DNA from: an uncultured Porphyromonadaceae bacterium
GTDB lineage: Bacteria > Bacteroidota > Bacteroidia > Bacteroidales > UBA11471
Reading direction: 5' to 3'
DNA length: 44,249 nucleotides
Assembly: GCA_900542765.1 (NCBI GenBank)
Contig: UQOX01000022.1
Coordinates: forward strand, 1 to 44,249
Shown here: in pieces, positions 43,623 to 44,249 of the stretch
How the letters are laid out: the number at the start of each line of letters is the position of its first letter
How positions within the stretch are numbered: the stretch's first letter is position 1
Translations under genes and position numbers: made by a program
Notes under the pieces: generated by a model
Seen by the model: only the letters and a program-made list of their open reading frames with translations
What the model was told of the DNA's origin: nothing
Databases searched by the model: none

Positions 43623-43646
43623 GTACTCAGATGATGGCAACCGGCA

Positions 43647-44249
43647 TCAGTTACCTTTCAAGTCATACCCGACGAACCAACCGTCTTCACTGGCCAAGGC
43701 ACCGGCCGCAGCGGCACGGCCGCCGGCCATCCAATCGATGAAGAAGTCATCGTGTGCTCCGGCATAAGAACGTTTGATGCGGTGCATCGTGAACATGACG
43801 TGGCCTTCACCCGAAAGTTCGAAGAAATTCTCTTCGGCGATGAGCGAATCGAGTTTCCAGCACTGCTGTTCGGGAGTATAGAGATAATCGTTGGTCAACT
43901 CGTCTTTCACCAAAATGCTGTCGCCCACATAGAGCATGTCGACACGCCCGCGCACGCCGCGGTTGATGTATTGCGACGCACTATTTTCGTGGGTGCCGCC
44001 CCGGTAGAGGTTGGCCAAATAAGGAGATGCCGTACTGCCCTTACCGAATATGTCATAGAGTATATCGAAGCAAGAATCTTCGGCATACGCACCGGTCGAG
44101 GCGTTCCAATAAGAACCTATACCGCCATTGATGAGGGCCAAGGCGGCCTCGATAAGGGCATGGCGTTGAGTTTCATCGGTCGTGAAACGAGCTACGCCCG
44201 ACAATGCTTCGCAAAGCATGAGATGCAAGTTAGACGCACGGTAAATGGC
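43647..44249 (-). CDS. SusD/RagB-like outer-membrane lipoprotein, C-terminal part
   Basis: The last 200 residues of a SusD-like protein; the frame is open to the window edge, so the lipoprotein signal and most of the TPR core lie outside. The AIYRASNLHLMLCEAL helix corresponds to the conserved YRLAEvYLmyAEA helix of SusD proteins. INRGVRGRVDML and the final segment before GWFVGYDLKGN, with the charged MHRIKRSY, match the C-terminal region that ends in the usual RRPEG/NPGY-type loop. Such proteins cap the SusC channel and bind glycan at the cell surface. A susC gene is expected further right. The call is by pattern; the fragment is somewhat divergent. Confidence 0.78.
   Translation of the reverse strand, partial: AIYRASNLHLMLCEALSGVARFTTDETQRHALIEAALALINGGIGSYWNASTGAYAEDSCFDILYDIFGKGSTASPYLANLYRGGTHENSASQYINRGVRGRVDMLYVGDSILVKDELTNDYLYTPEQQCWKLDSLIAEENFFELSGEGHVMFTMHRIKRSYAGAHDDFFIDWMAGGRAAAAGALASEDGWFVGYDLKGN

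Noticed and set aside
1..44249. Mobile elements, CRISPR arrays or prophage
   Set aside because: No transposase, integrase, phage protein, spaced direct-repeat array or target-site duplication was found on reading through the window.

Overview
The window reads as chromosomal DNA of a gut-type Bacteroidales bacterium. The evidence is a hybrid two-component regulator of the Bacteroides type, a SusD-like protein, Bacteroides-style promoters (TTG, 20 bp, TAnnTTTG), a PPi-dependent phosphofructokinase and a complete methylmalonyl-CoA decarboxylase operon for propionate formation. Base composition looks near 50 % GC, which would suit a Barnesiella- or Coprobacter-like lineage better than classic Bacteroides, but that genus guess is weak. 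I see no phage, insertion sequence, CRISPR array or rRNA.

Layout from the left. 1-9.7 kb is a pectin module: the 3' part of a hybrid two-component regulator, then a PL1-type pectate lyase and a 1255-residue multidomain pectin methylesterase, closed by a strong terminator. A Mfa2/FimB-like lipoprotein and tRNA-Lys follow. 11.1-17.3 kb holds housekeeping genes: an AI-2E family membrane protein, an iron-sulfur flavoprotein-like reductase, a PBP4-type carboxypeptidase, a HAD phosphatase and PPi-phosphofructokinase. 17.5-19.4 kb is a well-promoted operon of an IscU/NifU-like protein and a GGGtGRT protein, a conserved but functionally obscure pair. 19.5-21.1 kb carries a small lipoprotein and an overlapping GYF/CD225 plus DUF2752 membrane pair.

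21.2-23.8 kb (minus) is a four-gene operon, PgpA-like phosphatase, GtrA, CDP-alcohol phosphatidyltransferase and PAP2 enzyme. Its content and order match the inositol-lipid cluster known from Bacteroides thetaiotaomicron, but no myo-inositol-phosphate synthase is beside it. Next come a D-lactate dehydrogenase/NhaC antiporter operon, an isolated and divergent pectinesterase-like protein, and dnaK.

30.4-35.0 kb is the propionate/sodium-pump operon: methylmalonyl-CoA epimerase, carboxyltransferase, an OadG-like subunit fused to an exported lamin-tail domain, biotin carrier and OadB-like membrane subunit. Its transcript begins with a short leader carrying a terminator-like hairpin and a possible 11-residue peptide. 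After it lie a second GtrA protein, a PP2C-like phosphatase and a two-domain M16 peptidase. The right edge is another polysaccharide locus on the minus strand: the end of a SusD-like gene, an intergenic terminator, and a 1237-residue DUF4450-type (alpha/alpha)6 glycosidase-like protein.

Metabolically the genes fit saccharolytic fermentation: pectin deconstruction, PPi-linked glycolysis, lactate formation, and succinate-to-propionate conversion that exports Na+, with NhaC able to exchange that gradient for protons. Several proposed start codons differ from the longest open frame because a recognisable promoter overlaps the longer version.
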